Below are positions 63,935 to 64,000 of a stretch of DNA of 64,000 bases, in pieces. This DNA comes from Ascarosepion bandense (taxonomy: Eukaryota > Mollusca > Cephalopoda > Sepiida > Sepiidae), in assembly GCA_037127315.1 (NCBI GenBank), contig JBBBDQ010001186.1, positions 1,101,001-1,165,000 on the forward strand. Direction: 5' to 3'. How positions within the stretch are numbered: position 1 is the stretch's first letter; each line of letters starts with the position of its first letter. Both the position numbers and the translations under genes were made by a program. The notes below the pieces were generated by a model. That model had not been told where the DNA came from. It searched no databases and was given only the letters and a program-made list of their open reading frames with translations.

Positions 63935-64000
63935 AAGTCAATAGTCATCTCCTGTCTCACTAACTTACATCCTCTCTCTCGTGCTTTTCTACGTCCACCC
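63935..64000 (+). pseudogene. LINE-J, entering 3' region at the window edge
   Basis: GTCAATAGTCATCTCCTGTC then CACTAACTTACATCCTCTCT matches the LINE-J C-terminus and 3' UTR start at 40498-40545. It is cut by the window end. Confidence 0.75.

Overview
The window looks like intergenic DNA from a cephalopod mollusc, most likely an octopod. Three things suggest this. A tRNA-derived SINE family (SINE-A here) recurs about a dozen times. There is an (ATC)n microsatellite with the flank I associate with cephalopod genomes. The rest is a dense mix of AT/AC microsatellites, Penelope-like elements (PLEs) and jockey/RTE-type LINEs. No host protein-coding gene, rRNA gene or intact tRNA gene could be supported. 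Nearly every interpretable segment is a mobile element, usually old, frameshifted and nested. Family names (LINE-J, SINE-A to F, element X) are labels used only here.

Layout. 1-5.4 kb: three decayed LINE-J 3' ends (one split by a SINE-A), a 370-bp foldback and a dimeric SINE-A composite. 5.6-7.87 kb: a 34-bp satellite. 8.6-10.1 kb: an LTR-like segment with CCAAT and TATA boxes, then a SINE-A with a perfect 14-bp target duplication. 11.5-12.4 kb: SINE-B whose 3' half is amplified as a 108-bp tandem array, then a 5S-rRNA-like scrap. 13.4-20.7 kb: element X and a PLE graveyard (GIY-YIG and RT remnants, N-terminal fragments in inverted pairs, tails with hammerhead-ribozyme-like cores, long palindromes, TA tracts). 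21.6-27 kb: a 66/67-bp minisatellite, three SINE-A copies and RTE-like tails. 27.6-30.9 kb: LINE-J nested in element X nested in LINE-J, then LINE RT remnants and a 546-bp Tc1 derivative with matching ends. 33-36 kb: a mariner pseudogene, a second mariner scrap carrying a SINE-A, and 180-bp repeats in opposite orientations. 37-47 kb: LTR-like and tRNA-derived repeats and a hAT MITE inside SINE-B. 47.3-50.2 kb: a phospholipase-A2-like (parvovirus VP1u type) relic ORF with its own TATA box, then a 195-bp tandem array built from a Tc1-like end. 50.3-55.7 kb: PLE, LINE and SINE fragments. 56.2-63.9 kb: a decayed Gypsy provirus (two LTRs, PBS, gag, protease, RNase H, integrase) interrupted by a LINE-J, a SINE-A composite, a PLE-like insertion with a 36-bp target duplication and a hAT-like element.

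The genes do not form a pathway. The biology here is element life cycles: PLEs (RT plus GIY-YIG endonuclease, ribozyme-like tails, TA-rich targets), LINEs that probably mobilise the SINEs, and DNA transposons reduced to ends. The observations most worth follow-up are the PLA2-like relic, the repeated CTGANGA-stem-GAAA core in several unrelated-looking PLE tails, and the composite SINE with a palindromic linker found at two loci. All homology calls come from recognising motifs by eye; no database search was run.
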